From contig DJHE01000022.1 in assembly GCA_002432945.1 (NCBI GenBank), positions 24,014-58,872 of the forward strand: DNA of 34,859 bases, given 5' to 3'. A model generated the notes under the pieces. That model searched no databases. It was not told where the DNA came from and worked only from the letters and a program-made list of their open reading frames with translations. Shown one piece after another: positions 24,763-32,892 of this stretch. The stretch's first letter is position 1. Each line of letters begins with the position of its first letter. A program made the translations under genes and the position numbers. The stretch is from Synergistaceae bacterium UBA5827. Its GTDB lineage: Bacteria > Synergistota > Synergistia > Synergistales > 79-D21.

Positions 24763-26007
24763 CTAAAGGCGCGAGGCTCTTCCGCCGTAAAGCCTTTCCC
24801 AAGTATCGGTGTAAACCTGTCCCTTTGGGAGGGGATGAGCTGCAAGGCCTTCGGCAACGGCGGCCTGTGCTACGGCTTCGGCTACCTTCGGGACGACCTC
24901 GTCGCAGAAAAGATCGGGCATGATGTGCTGTGGAGTGAGTTTCCGGCGGTCTACGACGCTTGACAGTGCCCTGGCGGCGGAAAGGAAAATCGTGTCGTTT
25001 AGCGAAGCCGCCCTGACGTCGAGCGCACCTCGCATGATTCCTGGCGTGGAATGTAGGTTGGAAATGACATTTGGGTAATCGTAAAGCCCTGAGGCCATAA
25101 CCGCTACACCAGCAGCACGAGCGGCTTCCGGTGAGATCTCGGGTTCGGGGAGGGATTGGGCGAAGATAATGGCATTGGGCGACATTGTCTTGACCCAATC
25201 CTGGTCGAGCAGCCCACCCTTGGACAAACCGATGAATACATCTGCACCCTTAATAGCTTCCTCAAGTCCGCCTCTTCGACCGTCAGGGTTGGTCCGGCCT
25301 GCGAATTCGAGTTGGATGTGGTTCATCCGTGGATTATCGGGACAAAGAATCCCGGCGCTGTTCAAAAGGGTGATCCCGGTAGCGCCTGCTTTCATGAGCA
25401 GGTCAGCGACCGAGAGGCCGGCAGCTCCGGCTCCGCAAATGACGATGGAGGCTTTTTCAAGGGTTTTCCCGACAACTTCCAGGGCATTCCAGAGTGCTGC
25501 GAGCATGACGACGGCAGTGCCGTGCTGGTCGTCGCAGAGTACCGGTATCGATACGATTTTCTGGAGTTCATGCACGACGGTAAATGTGTTCGGGCTGGAA
25601 ATGTCTTCGATATTGAAGCCGCCAAGACCGGGGGCTAGCAATGCGGCCGTGTGGATGATGTCTTCGGGTTTTTTGCTGTCGAGGCAGATAGGCAAGGCAT
25701 TGACATCACCGAAAAGCTTGAAAAGAAGGCATTTCCCTTCCATCACCGGAAGCGCGGCATCGGGGCCAATATCTCCAAGGCCAAGGACTGCGCTACCGTC
25801 GGTGATCACGGCGATCCTGTTCCCGCGCCCGGTGAGATCATAGCTGGCCTCCAAGTCCTCCTGGATTGCCTGGCAGGGACCCACGCTTCCCGGTATATAG
25901 GCCATCGAAAGATCTTCTTCGTTTACGATATTGATGGTGGGGTAAATCTTGATTTTCCCTTTTGCTCGTCGATGGAGTTCCATGGCGCGGATACGGTCGA
26001 TTGGCAT
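24763..26007 (-). CDS. NAD(P)-dependent malic enzyme
   Basis: Oxidative decarboxylation of malate to pyruvate, or the reverse, of about 414 residues (short bacterial form without a phosphotransacetylase domain). Catalytic Tyr in SMAYIPG (residue 37), Lys in LLFKLFGDVNALP (residue 97), metal-binding acids in GGFNIEDI, CDDQHGTAVV and the Rossmann motif GAGAAGLSVADLL (about 190-202) are all in order. The cofactor preference cannot be read off. The start ATG follows AAAGGGGC by 6 bases. It lies 15 bases after the upstream cysteine hydrolase and is co-transcribed with it. Confidence 0.93.
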   Translation of the reverse strand: MPIDRIRAMELHRRAKGKIKIYPTINIVNEEDLSMAYIPGSVGPCQAIQEDLEASYDLTGRGNRIAVITDGSAVLGLGDIGPDAALPVMEGKCLLFKLFGDVNALPICLDSKKPEDIIHTAALLAPGLGGFNIEDISSPNTFTVVHELQKIVSIPVLCDDQHGTAVVMLAALWNALEVVGKTLEKASIVICGAGAAGLSVADLLMKAGATGITLLNSAGILCPDNPRMNHIQLEFAGRTNPDGRRGGLEEAIKGADVFIGLSKGGLLDQDWVKTMSPNAIIFAQSLPEPEISPEAARAAGVAVMASGLYDYPNVISNLHSTPGIMRGALDVRAASLNDTIFLSAARALSSVVDRRKLTPQHIMPDLFCDEVVPKVAEAVAQAAVAEGLAAHPLPKGQVYTDTWERLYGGRASRL

Positions 26008-26022
26008 CAGGATTGCCCCTTT

Positions 26023-26577
26023 CTATTTGATAGCGGCAAGTATTTGCTTGAAGGCCGGTGTTCCTGCCTTTTCGAGCAATTGGTAGACAATGGATTCTAC
26101 AGGCAGGACGGAAGCTCCCGCATGACGTAAAGTTTCGAGCGCTATGTCCCGGTGGGCAGGGTTCCGGCTGCCGACGGCATCGGCTGCAACGGAAACGTCG
26201 TAACCGACATTCAGGAGTTCCATTGCGGTCGAGAAGACGCAGATATGCGCCTCGATACCTGCAAGGATAACCTGGGACCGGCCTTCCCTATGGAAGAAGG
26301 TATTGAAACCCGTTTCTGCCCAGCAGGAAAAATGAATCTTCTCGAAACGGGAGCTTCCCTCGGGCAGGCGATCGGACAATTCCGGAAGTGTCGCACCGAG
26401 TCCCTTCGGGTAATGTTCGGTGTATTTGACCGGAACTCCGAGGATTGAGCAGGCCGAAAGGAGAAACTGCGCCTGTTTCAGGAGGTGCGTTGTGTCATGG
26501 ATTGCCGGGAAAAGCTTTTCCTGCATGTCGATCAGAAGAACCTGCGTCAAATCGGCTTTGAGGAGAAACGGTTTCAA
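26023..26577 (-). CDS. Isochorismatase-like cysteine hydrolase
   Basis: 184 residues of the isochorismatase/nicotinamidase superfamily. The triad is visible: Asp in LLIDMQ (residue 17), Lys in FEKIHFSC (about 80) and Cys in GIEAHICV (about 112). The cis-peptide region GIEAHIC is standard. Small amidases such as nicotinamidase or YcaC-like hydrolases belong here; the substrate is not predictable. TTG 26577 is the start, behind GGGAGGG, with a TATAAT box about 40 bases further upstream. Confidence 0.87.
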   Translation of the reverse strand: MKPFLLKADLTQVLLIDMQEKLFPAIHDTTHLLKQAQFLLSACSILGVPVKYTEHYPKGLGATLPELSDRLPEGSSRFEKIHFSCWAETGFNTFFHREGRSQVILAGIEAHICVFSTAMELLNVGYDVSVAADAVGSRNPAHRDIALETLRHAGASVLPVESIVYQLLEKAGTPAFKQILAAIK

Positions 26578-26617
26578 TGAATTTGCCCTCCCTTCCGGGG
26601 AATCTCGTTACCCCAGA

Positions 26618-26623
26618 ATTATA
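26618..26623 (-). promoter_or_regulatory. -10 box of the cysteine hydrolase / malic enzyme operon
   Basis: TATAAT on the minus strand, about 40 bases before the TTG start. The -35 position is weak. On the plus strand the region also holds TGG-TATTCT (26657-26665), a candidate extended -10 for the divergent hypothetical gene. Confidence 0.5.
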
Positions 26624-26736
26624 GCGGATTCCAGGCGTAAAAATCGCTTAGAATTGTGGTATTCTCTGCCGGTAGGAATTTCCATGCAGGAAGGGGGTGT
26701 CCCGGGGTGGACGAGTCAAAAAGGGAAGAAGGTTCC

Positions 26737-27330
26737 ATGACCGTTGGAGAAATTCTCAAGGCGATGACAGGAGAAGATTTTCCGCCTGCTCTTGTCCAGC
26801 TCGTCCAGGAGATCCAGTCGTGGATGGTGTCTGCACTGAAGGGCGAGGGACCCCTGTTTTCGGACGAGGAATTTCTCTACGGATACGACGAAAGGCGCTT
26901 TTCGGGGGACCCGGATTCGATTCTTTCAAGGCTTTCCTGGGTTGAGCCTTTTGCCGATCTCCTTCCTAATTTCGGAAAAATGCCCAAAAACCGTGACGCT
27001 ATTGTCCTGTGCCTTGGCCCGATGGATTTTGACGAGGGAATGCGAATGGCTGTCGACCACGCAACCCTTTTTGCGCGCGGGCTGTGCAGGCGGGTTTGGC
27101 TGATCTGCGACAGTTGGCTGGCCGAAGACGTCGTGCGTTACCTCCCGCATGTCCGTGCCCTTTCCGAGCAGGGTATAGCGTTACGCGTCATCTTGCTCAG
27201 TCCCTGGGGATGGGTCGAGATACCGATCCGCAAAGAACCGGGCATTGTTGCCCCCCTGAACTGGAAGAACGACCATCGGGGATCAAATGCGGGACAGAAG
27301 AACCGGGGAGAAGAGAAAAAGGAAAATTGA
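26737..27330 (+). CDS. Uncharacterised soluble protein
   Basis: 197 residues from ATG 26737 (MTVGEILKAMTGEDFPP). GTG 26707, ten codons upstream behind GGAAGGGGG, is an equally possible start. The protein has no membrane segment or signal peptide. It contains a regular alpha/beta stretch in the middle (IVLCLGPMDFDEG, then LCRRVWLICDSWL and GIALRVILLSPWGWVEIP), which suggests a small Rossmann-like fold, and ends in a hydrophilic charged tail. I recognise no family. It is a single-gene unit between its own promoter region and a strong terminator. Confidence 0.7.
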   Translation: MTVGEILKAMTGEDFPPALVQLVQEIQSWMVSALKGEGPLFSDEEFLYGYDERRFSGDPDSILSRLSWVEPFADLLPNFGKMPKNRDAIVLCLGPMDFDEGMRMAVDHATLFARGLCRRVWLICDSWLAEDVVRYLPHVRALSEQGIALRVILLSPWGWVEIPIRKEPGIVAPLNWKNDHRGSNAGQKNRGEEKKEN

Positions 27331-27338
27331 GTCAAGCG

Positions 27339-27376
27339 AAAAAGGAGGGGAGCCGGTCGGCTCCCCTCCTTTTTTT
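27339..27376. terminator. Bidirectional terminator
   Basis: 12-bp perfect stem (27343-27354 with 27359-27370), loop GGTC, with T-runs on both strands (27371-27376 on plus, 27339-27342 complement on minus). It serves the hypothetical gene and the convergent AOR operon. Confidence 0.9.
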
Positions 27377-27387
27377 ACCCGGATTTC

Positions 27388-27585
27388 TTAACCCCCGCTG
27401 ACCATATGTATTGCCTGGACGACCGCGGAATCGGGAATCACGAAGGTCCCGAATTCACCCTTGGGCACGGGCTTGTCGTTAACCCACACCCCGATCATCC
27501 GAAACGTGTAGCTCTTCGCGTCCAATACATCCTGCACGGTCATGCCAGGATGCCAGTCGAGCGGGTCTCCGTTGACGGTGATCAT
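27388..27585 (-). CDS. ThiS/MoaD-like sulfur carrier protein
   Basis: 65-residue beta-grasp protein that ends in the required Gly-Gly (residues 64-65), with the MTVQDVLD and IGVWVNDKPVPKGEF segments of ThiS/MoaD. Such proteins carry sulfur as a C-terminal thiocarboxylate for thiamine or pterin cofactors. Its start is immediately downstream of the AOR stop, so it is probably made with AOR; supply of sulfur for the tungstopterin cofactor is the natural guess. No activating MoeB/ThiF enzyme is seen in the window. Confidence 0.85.
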   Translation of the reverse strand: MITVNGDPLDWHPGMTVQDVLDAKSYTFRMIGVWVNDKPVPKGEFGTFVIPDSAVVQAIHMVSGG

Positions 27586-29760
27586 TTACGCGATCACGTC
27601 CTCCGGCTTTGAGTATTTCTCGACAACCGCAACGACTTCAGGGTAATCGATGCCGAGGCGCTTCAATGTCTCGACGGTCGGGATGCCCTTCTTGTTCCAG
27701 CCGCGGCGCTTGTAAACGGCCGTCTTCAGACCTTCCCACATGCCGAGACGGTACTCCTGCAGCTTCTGGATTTTCGCCTCGGTGGAAAGACCGGCAGGTT
27801 CCACGCCGATTTCCTTGAGTTTCCCGTCATAGTAGTCCTTACGGGCATCCCATTCGTCCGCGAACACGGGGCCGAGGGCACGAAGCGGGATATTGTGAAA
27901 GGCGTTGCCCTGCTTCATGCGGACCTGGAAAACCCTCTGGAAGTTGTAGACTTTCTCGGACATCGTGACGAGATCTTCCTTCTTTATGGCCTTGCCGGTT
28001 ACCGCGTTGAAGATGTCGACGTAGTTCTGGACATGCTCGGGAACCTTGGCAGCTTCCTTCGGCGGATTGACGATACGATTGTTGGCGGGTTCGACGTCGT
28101 TCCAGGGAAGCTTGCATAGCCCTACGAGCGAGAACCAGGTGCGGAAGTTCGGGAAGTAGTGCAGGGCCTCGGCCTTGTCTTCGTAGGTCGGGAGCTGCTT
28201 GTTGACCATGTCCATGAAGATCAGCCAAGCCTCGTCATGCTGGGGGCCCTTCAAGGTCAGGTAATAGCCACCCCACTGGGCGATGGATTCTTTCGGGACG
28301 TACTCGGAGGTTTCGACACCCTGGCCTTCCATGCCGATGGCTTCCATGGTCTTCGCATCGGAATTGTACTTCTCTGCGAAGGCTTTCTTGATGTAGCGGA
28401 TACCCTTGGCAACGATGGCCGCGAACTCGTCGGTCCCGACTGCCATGCGGTGGATCAGTTCCATGATGTCCTTCTTGTTGCCGAAGCGAAGTTCAAGGTC
28501 GTTCGTGTCGGTCTTGTTGATCAGTCCCAGTTCGAAACACTCGCAAACGAAAGCCAAGGTGGTTCCGAGTGAGATCGTGTCAACCCCATAATGGTCTGCG
28601 TAGAAATTTGCCTCGATCGTCCAGAGGGGATCGAAGACTCCTACGTTGGAACCAAGGGAGGCAACGGTTTCATATTCGGGGCCGTCAACAGTGACTTTCT
28701 CTCCCTTGCACGGTCCTGTCTGGATGGTGAATCCGTCAACCGCCTTGGCGCAGGCCATCGAACATCCGTACCAGCAGCCGTCGGGCAGGCCCTGGGTAAA
28801 AAGTTTCTCGTATTCGCTGGAGTGAATCTTGGCGATTTCTGCCGAGTTTTGCCCGAACTTGTAATTATTGACAGGCAGCAAGTGGTACTCATCCATGATC
28901 TCGTTCAGGTGGGCCGTTCCGATCTTGCGCATCTTGCACTGTGAATCGTCGAGGTCGTGGATTTCCTTGTGGAGTTTCACGCCGACTTTCTGCAAAGTGT
29001 CGAGGTCGACAACGTTGTTCTCGTTTCCTGTCATCTTTGAATACTTTACGACCATCGCGGCGATTTTTTTATCCCGCATGATGGAGCCGCCGCCGCCTCG
29101 TCCGGCCTGCTTCAGCCTTGTGACCTTGCGGCGAGGGTCGTAGAAGCTCATGTTCATGCAGCCGAAGTAGGAAGTTTCGGCGCCTTTCCCTGCGGAAACA
29201 ACGGAGATGCTGCGCTTGTCGGCTTCGCTGGTGGCAAAGTACTCGTGAAGGTTTTCGGTGATGGTATAGGCGTTGATGTCGGGTTGGTTTGACTCGAGGA
29301 TCTGTATTTTCCCATCGTCACCGTTGATGAAAATGATGATTTCCTTCTCGGACTTTCCCTGGATTTCGATGGCGTCGAAACCGGAGAACTTCGTCAACGG
29401 ACCCCAATATCCGCCGGAGTTGCTGTCATAGGTCTGGCCTGAAAGGGGCGAAATAAACGCCGCGTAGCACTTTCCGGTTCCCGGGTACTGGGTGATACCG
29501 CAGAGCGGACCACCGGAAAGGACGATTTCATTTTCAGGATCGTTCCACTTCGTGGTGTCCTTGACGGCGTCCCACAGGAGTTTCAAGTCGAAACCACGAC
29601 CACCCGTGAACTTGTCGATCATGTCCTGTGTGACATCCCGGATCTCCATGCGAGGTTCGCCAACGTTAACGTACAGGGTCTTGCGCGTGTAACCCTTGTC
29701 GATTTTCGTCGGGGTATAGGACCATTCTGCCAAAACTTTCATCTTGTCCATCAGAAGCAT
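27586..29760 (-). CDS. Aldehyde:ferredoxin oxidoreductase (tungsten enzyme)
   Basis: Tungstopterin enzyme that oxidises aldehydes to acids with ferredoxin as acceptor, and can reduce acids at low potential. 724 residues, longer than the roughly 605 of archaeal AOR. It has an N-terminal tungstopterin domain with GGRGFDLKLL (about 53-62) and QAGRGGGGSIMRDKKIAAMV (about 218-237), the cluster-binding cysteines C339, C343, C347 (CxxxCxxxC) and C559 in VGLCKLPW. Aldehyde range cannot be told. AAAGGAGG is 3 bases from the first ATG; a second ATG three codons on is an alternative. The four-cluster ferredoxin gene lies 20 bases upstream, as in the AorAB type. Confidence 0.93.
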   Translation of the reverse strand: MLLMDKMKVLAEWSYTPTKIDKGYTRKTLYVNVGEPRMEIRDVTQDMIDKFTGGRGFDLKLLWDAVKDTTKWNDPENEIVLSGGPLCGITQYPGTGKCYAAFISPLSGQTYDSNSGGYWGPLTKFSGFDAIEIQGKSEKEIIIFINGDDGKIQILESNQPDINAYTITENLHEYFATSEADKRSISVVSAGKGAETSYFGCMNMSFYDPRRKVTRLKQAGRGGGGSIMRDKKIAAMVVKYSKMTGNENNVVDLDTLQKVGVKLHKEIHDLDDSQCKMRKIGTAHLNEIMDEYHLLPVNNYKFGQNSAEIAKIHSSEYEKLFTQGLPDGCWYGCSMACAKAVDGFTIQTGPCKGEKVTVDGPEYETVASLGSNVGVFDPLWTIEANFYADHYGVDTISLGTTLAFVCECFELGLINKTDTNDLELRFGNKKDIMELIHRMAVGTDEFAAIVAKGIRYIKKAFAEKYNSDAKTMEAIGMEGQGVETSEYVPKESIAQWGGYYLTLKGPQHDEAWLIFMDMVNKQLPTYEDKAEALHYFPNFRTWFSLVGLCKLPWNDVEPANNRIVNPPKEAAKVPEHVQNYVDIFNAVTGKAIKKEDLVTMSEKVYNFQRVFQVRMKQGNAFHNIPLRALGPVFADEWDARKDYYDGKLKEIGVEPAGLSTEAKIQKLQEYRLGMWEGLKTAVYKRRGWNKKGIPTVETLKRLGIDYPEVVAVVEKYSKPEDVIA

Positions 29761-29780
29761 AGGCCTCCTTTAAAATCCTT

Positions 29781-30167
29781 TTAGTCGTTGACGAGAACCA
29801 GGGCTTGCGTGGGGCAAACCTTGGCGCAAAGTCCGCAAGCCACGCACTTGAATGGTTCGGTCTGCTTTGTGGCGGCATAGAGCATGTTCGCCGTAGGGCA
29901 GTAACCCACGCACATCAGGCAGGACGTGCACTTGGACTTGTCCAGCTGGACAACGCCGTTCTTATCCCTGTAAAGGGCTTCGGTCGGGCAGACGGCCATG
30001 CAGGCCCCGCACTGGTTGCAGACGCTGATGTTCCGGCCTGCTCCCGGATCCGTTATCACGACACGGGAAAGAGCCGGGTTCTCTTCCTTGAAGTAGGTCT
30101 TGGAGCATACTTCCATGCATTTGCCGCAGTTGATGCATTTTTCCGCGTACGTCTTGAGCCACCGCAA
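29781..30167 (-). CDS. Polyferredoxin with four [4Fe-4S] motifs (AorA-like electron-transfer subunit)
   Basis: 128 residues holding four complete CxxCxxCxxxC motifs: CINCGKCMEVC, CNQCGACMAVC, CTSCLMCVGYC and CVACGLCAKVC (16 cysteines), with little else. It probably forms the electron wire of the adjacent AOR, like AorA in the bacterial AorABC enzymes; no AorC-like FAD subunit is next to it. The start is TTG 30167, 6 bases after AGGGGGG. A promoter (-10 at 30225-30230) precedes it. Confidence 0.9.
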   Translation of the reverse strand: MRWLKTYAEKCINCGKCMEVCSKTYFKEENPALSRVVITDPGAGRNISVCNQCGACMAVCPTEALYRDKNGVVQLDKSKCTSCLMCVGYCPTANMLYAATKQTEPFKCVACGLCAKVCPTQALVLVND

Positions 30168-30224
30168 AAGAATCCCCCCTTGATCGATATAGACGGAAAA
30201 ACACCCCCGTCCACGGTCAGATTA

Positions 30225-30253
30225 AGTATACAGAAGGCCTAGAGCAAGCGCAA
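30225..30253 (-). promoter_or_regulatory. Promoter of the AOR operon
   Basis: TATACT (30225-30230) and a TTGCGC -35 (30248-30253) separated by exactly 17 bases. The leader is about 50 bases. It runs back-to-back with the tRNA promoter. Confidence 0.55.
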
Positions 30254-30273
30254 GTTTGCACAAACCCTCTCGA

Positions 30274-30302
30274 TTGACGATGCCTGCCAAGGGTGTTAAA
30301 AT
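30274..30302 (+). promoter_or_regulatory. tRNA-Pro promoter
   Basis: TTGACG (30274-30279), 17-base spacer, TAAAAT (30297-30302); the tRNA starts 11 bases later. Confidence 0.75.
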
Positions 30303-30313
30303 TCGCTGGCATC

Positions 30314-30394
<81 letters not shown>

Positions 30395-30401
30395 GAACTT
30401 C

Positions 30402-30430
30402 GGGACCCAGGTCAAACCGGGTCCCTTTTT
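30402..30430 (+). terminator. tRNA terminator
   Basis: 7-bp stem GGGACCC/GGGTCCC (30402-30408 with 30419-30425) followed by five T. Confidence 0.85.
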
Positions 30431-30461
30431 CATTAGGCTTTCCAGTCAATACTGACCAACG

Positions 30462-30490
30462 TTGACTATAACTCGAAAAGCAGGTAGAAT
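30462..30490 (+). promoter_or_regulatory. smpB promoter abutting the start codon
   Basis: TTGACT (30462-30467), 17-base spacer, TAGAAT (30485-30490). The ATG of smpB begins only 7 bases after the -10 box, so the predicted transcript starts at or next to the start codon. Confidence 0.7.
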
Positions 30491-30496
30491 ACGCTC

Positions 30497-30985
30497 ATGG
30501 GCGATCAACAAGCGAAAGACGAAGAAAAACTTGTCGCACAAAACCGGAAAGCCCGGCATGAATATTTCATCATTGAAACCTTTGAGGCCGGTATCGTCCT
30601 GACGGGAACGGAGATCAAGTCGGTGCGGGAATCGCGCCTGAACCTCAAGGACGGCTATGCTCGCATAGAAAACGGGGAATTGTGGCTCCACAAGGTTCAT
30701 ATATCCCCATACGACAAGGGTTCCTATTACAATCCGGATCCCGACCGCAGCAGGAAACTCCTGATGACCCGCCACGAGATCATCCGGCTGGGATCGAAGC
30801 TCAACGAAAGGGGACTGACCCTGGTCCCCCTCAGGATGTACATCAAGAACCGACGATGGGCCAAGGTGGAACTGGCCCTGGTGAAGCACAAGACTCAGGG
30901 CGATAAGCGCGACTCCGTCGCAGAGCGGGATGCCGACCGGGAAATGGCCCGGGCGGTGCGAAGGAAGCAGACGGATAGCGATTAA
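30497..30985 (+). CDS. smpB: SsrA-binding protein SmpB
   Basis: Binds tmRNA and brings it to stalled ribosomes in trans-translation. 162 residues: the RKARHEYFIIETFEAGIVLTGTEIKSVR core, the LNLKDGYA strand, HISPY, and the basic C-terminal tail with the NRRWAKVELALVKHK and KRDSVAERDADREMARAVRRK region that folds on the ribosome. It lies directly before its RNA partner ssrA, whose 5' end is 4 bases after the stop. No ribosome binding site is visible before the ATG, in keeping with a leaderless message. Confidence 0.96.
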   Translation: MGDQQAKDEEKLVAQNRKARHEYFIIETFEAGIVLTGTEIKSVRESRLNLKDGYARIENGELWLHKVHISPYDKGSYYNPDPDRSRKLLMTRHEIIRLGSKLNERGLTLVPLRMYIKNRRWAKVELALVKHKTQGDKRDSVAERDADREMARAVRRKQTDSD

Positions 30986-30989
30986 GATT

Positions 30990-31337
30990 GGGGGCGACTG
31001 GTTTCGACGGCAGTCGGAGGGCCGAGAGGAGCGAGCCAAGATTCCCGAGACCTTGTAAAACGCGGGGCAAACAATAAGTGCCAACGAAAACTACGCACTG
31101 GCTGCTTAAGAAGTAGCCACGTCGATAGAGACCCCTGCTCTTCGGGTTTCTAAAGACGCCAAAAAGGAGGGCCGCTCCGGAGGAAACGCACCCGCACTCC
31201 GGCTAAGACAAGGGAGCTTGGGAGGAGAGATCCGGTCACCGGGAGCTTGAATCCGACACGAAAGCGGTGACTACGCTCGTAGAGCCTGTCTGGTTGGCCA
31301 CTGTCGGACCGGAGTTCGATACTCCGCGCCTCCACCA
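30990..31337 (+). ncRNA. ssrA: tmRNA (ssrA)
   Basis: Transfer-messenger RNA, 348 bases. The 5' end GGGGGCGACTGG pairs with the 3' CGCCTCC next to an encoded ACCA end, and GGTTTCGACGG and GTTCGATACTCC complete the tRNA-like part. The tag reading frame runs from the resume codon GCC at 31080 to TAA at 31107-31109 and encodes ANENYALAA, which ends in the standard LAA degradation signal. The pseudoknot stretch lies between. It follows smpB by 4 bases without a promoter of its own that I can see. Confidence 0.96.
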
Positions 31338-31342
31338 AATTG

Positions 31343-31384
31343 AAAAGGCCGTTGCCGGGAAGCAAACCGGCAACGGCCTTTTTT
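31343..31384. terminator. Strong bidirectional terminator after ssrA
   Basis: 12-bp GC-rich stem (31347-31358 with 31367-31378), 8-base loop, T-run 31379-31384 on plus and AAAA at 31343-31346 (T-run on minus). It also ends the convergent AlaE-type operon. Confidence 0.92.
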
Positions 31385-31394
31385 CTACTATTTG

Positions 31395-31823
31395 CTAGAA
31401 ATGTGAAAGGATCCACCTCCTGCAGGCCTGAAGGAAAATCCCGTAGGGGCGGCCTGCAAGGGCGAAGATCAGTGTCATGCTGGCGGCCGAAACAACCATT
31501 TGCCTCAGGGAAGCGCCTGCAATCATGAGGACGATGCCGTAAAGGGGCACCTGGAAACTGAGAAAGGCGATCGTATCGACCACTGCGGCCTGGATCCAGG
31601 AATCTTCCCTCAGCCCCGAAAAACGGAACAGGCCGTCACGGTAGAGGCCATAAGCCCGGCCGGTCAGAAGGTTAGTCGGGATGGCGGCAAGCCTGGCCGT
31701 TAGGGATTGCCCGAAAGTCAATCCCGCCAGGAACACCTCGATGGTCATGCAGAGGACGGCCGAAAAAACCGTCATCGACAGTGTATCTGCCAGGAACATC
31801 CTCCAACGGGAGTTCGTTTCCAT
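31395..31823 (-). CDS. alaE: AlaE-like L-alanine exporter
   Basis: Small membrane protein of 142 residues with four hydrophobic segments. It aligns well with E. coli AlaE: IEVFLAG, the QSLTARLAAIPTN stretch, YGLYRD, SFQVPLY and a CRR near the C-terminus. AlaE pumps out L-alanine when it accumulates. ATG 31823 gives a family-length N-terminus; 17 more codons are open upstream without a ribosome binding site. It follows the ornithine-cyclodeaminase-family gene by about 60 bases on the same strand. Confidence 0.85.
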   Translation of the reverse strand: METNSRWRMFLADTLSMTVFSAVLCMTIEVFLAGLTFGQSLTARLAAIPTNLLTGRAYGLYRDGLFRFSGLREDSWIQAAVVDTIAFLSFQVPLYGIVLMIAGASLRQMVVSAASMTLIFALAGRPYGIFLQACRRWILSHF

Positions 31824-31884
31824 ACTGCTTATCCAAACCCCTTGATAGATCGATTTTTTTAATTCTATCACCATCGGTTCGGGC

Positions 31885-32877
31885 CTAGAATGGAACGACG
31901 GTTCCGACGCCTTTTTCCTCGGCGCGCTTCAATGCGATCGCCCCGACAACCAGGTCCTGGATCGCCATGCCCGTGGCGTCGAAAAGGGTCACATCGGAGG
32001 GATCGGATCGCCCGGGGGCCATCCCTTCCAGTACGGCCCCGATTTCCGTGATGCTCTTTTCGGAAACGAAGCCGAGTTTGTCCGCGTGCTGGCATTCGCC
32101 CTTGGCGAGAACCTGGGCGACCGAGTCCGCGAAGACCTTGCAGGAAGCGACGAGCGCGGGCTCGAGTTCCTGCTTGCCCGGCATGTCGGCCCCGATGGCG
32201 TTGATATGGGTGCCGGGAGAGACCCATTCCCTCTTAAGGAAAAACTCGCGCGAACGCGTGCAGGTGACGATCACGTCCGCCGCGGCGGTAGCCTGCGGCA
32301 AGGTGGAGAAAGGGACGGCTTGCAGGCGGAACTCGGGGTAACGCTCTTTCTGCTCGAACACGAAACGGGATGACTGCTCGTCGACGATATCGCAGACCGA
32401 AACGGATTCCAGCCTCGGCATGGCAAGGCTCAGGCCCCAGAGTTGGGCTCTCCCCTGGTTTCCCGCACCGACGATGAGGGCCTTTCGGCTGTCCTTCCGT
32501 GCAAAAGCTCTGGCTCCAACCGCTCCGGCAGCCCCGGTCCTTAGGAAGGTGACGGGTGTCCCGTCAAGGATTCCGAGTGGCTGCTGCCGGTCAACGTCCA
32601 TGACGACGATCAACCCGGCGAGGGGAGGCAGGTCCCTGGCCGCGTTTTCCGAACTCCAGCCCAGCATCTTCATGCCGTAGACTCCAGCCCCGGCCAGGTG
32701 GCCGGCTTTAAGATCCATTTCCCTTTTGCCGGGTTCGAACTGGTGCACGATGACGGGAAATACACCGGCCTCTTTGCGGGAAAAGAGGCGGTAGGCACGC
32801 TCGACGCCCTCGATGGCCTCGGCCATGCCGACGAGGGCTTCAAACTGTGAACGGTCAAGCAGCCTTAGAGGGTACAT
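31885..32877 (-). CDS. Ornithine cyclodeaminase / mu-crystallin-family enzyme (alanine dehydrogenase candidate)
   Basis: NAD(P)-dependent enzyme of 330 residues. Features: KAGH (57-60), a second Lys K70 in GMKMLGW, R113 in FLRTGAAGAVGA, Rossmann GAGNQG (137-142), catalytic Asp D231 in GADMPGKQEL and the DATGMAIQD helix. The family contains ornithine cyclodeaminase, archaeal-type L-alanine dehydrogenase, ketimine reductases and others, which cannot be told apart by sequence. Next to an alanine exporter and an aminotransferase, alanine dehydrogenase or imine-reducing activity is most attractive. GGGGAG precedes the ATG. Confidence 0.87.
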   Translation of the reverse strand: MYPLRLLDRSQFEALVGMAEAIEGVERAYRLFSRKEAGVFPVIVHQFEPGKREMDLKAGHLAGAGVYGMKMLGWSSENAARDLPPLAGLIVVMDVDRQQPLGILDGTPVTFLRTGAAGAVGARAFARKDSRKALIVGAGNQGRAQLWGLSLAMPRLESVSVCDIVDEQSSRFVFEQKERYPEFRLQAVPFSTLPQATAAADVIVTCTRSREFFLKREWVSPGTHINAIGADMPGKQELEPALVASCKVFADSVAQVLAKGECQHADKLGFVSEKSITEIGAVLEGMAPGRSDPSDVTLFDATGMAIQDLVVGAIALKRAEEKGVGTVVPF

Positions 32878-32892
32878 GCCTGCTCCCCGGTC

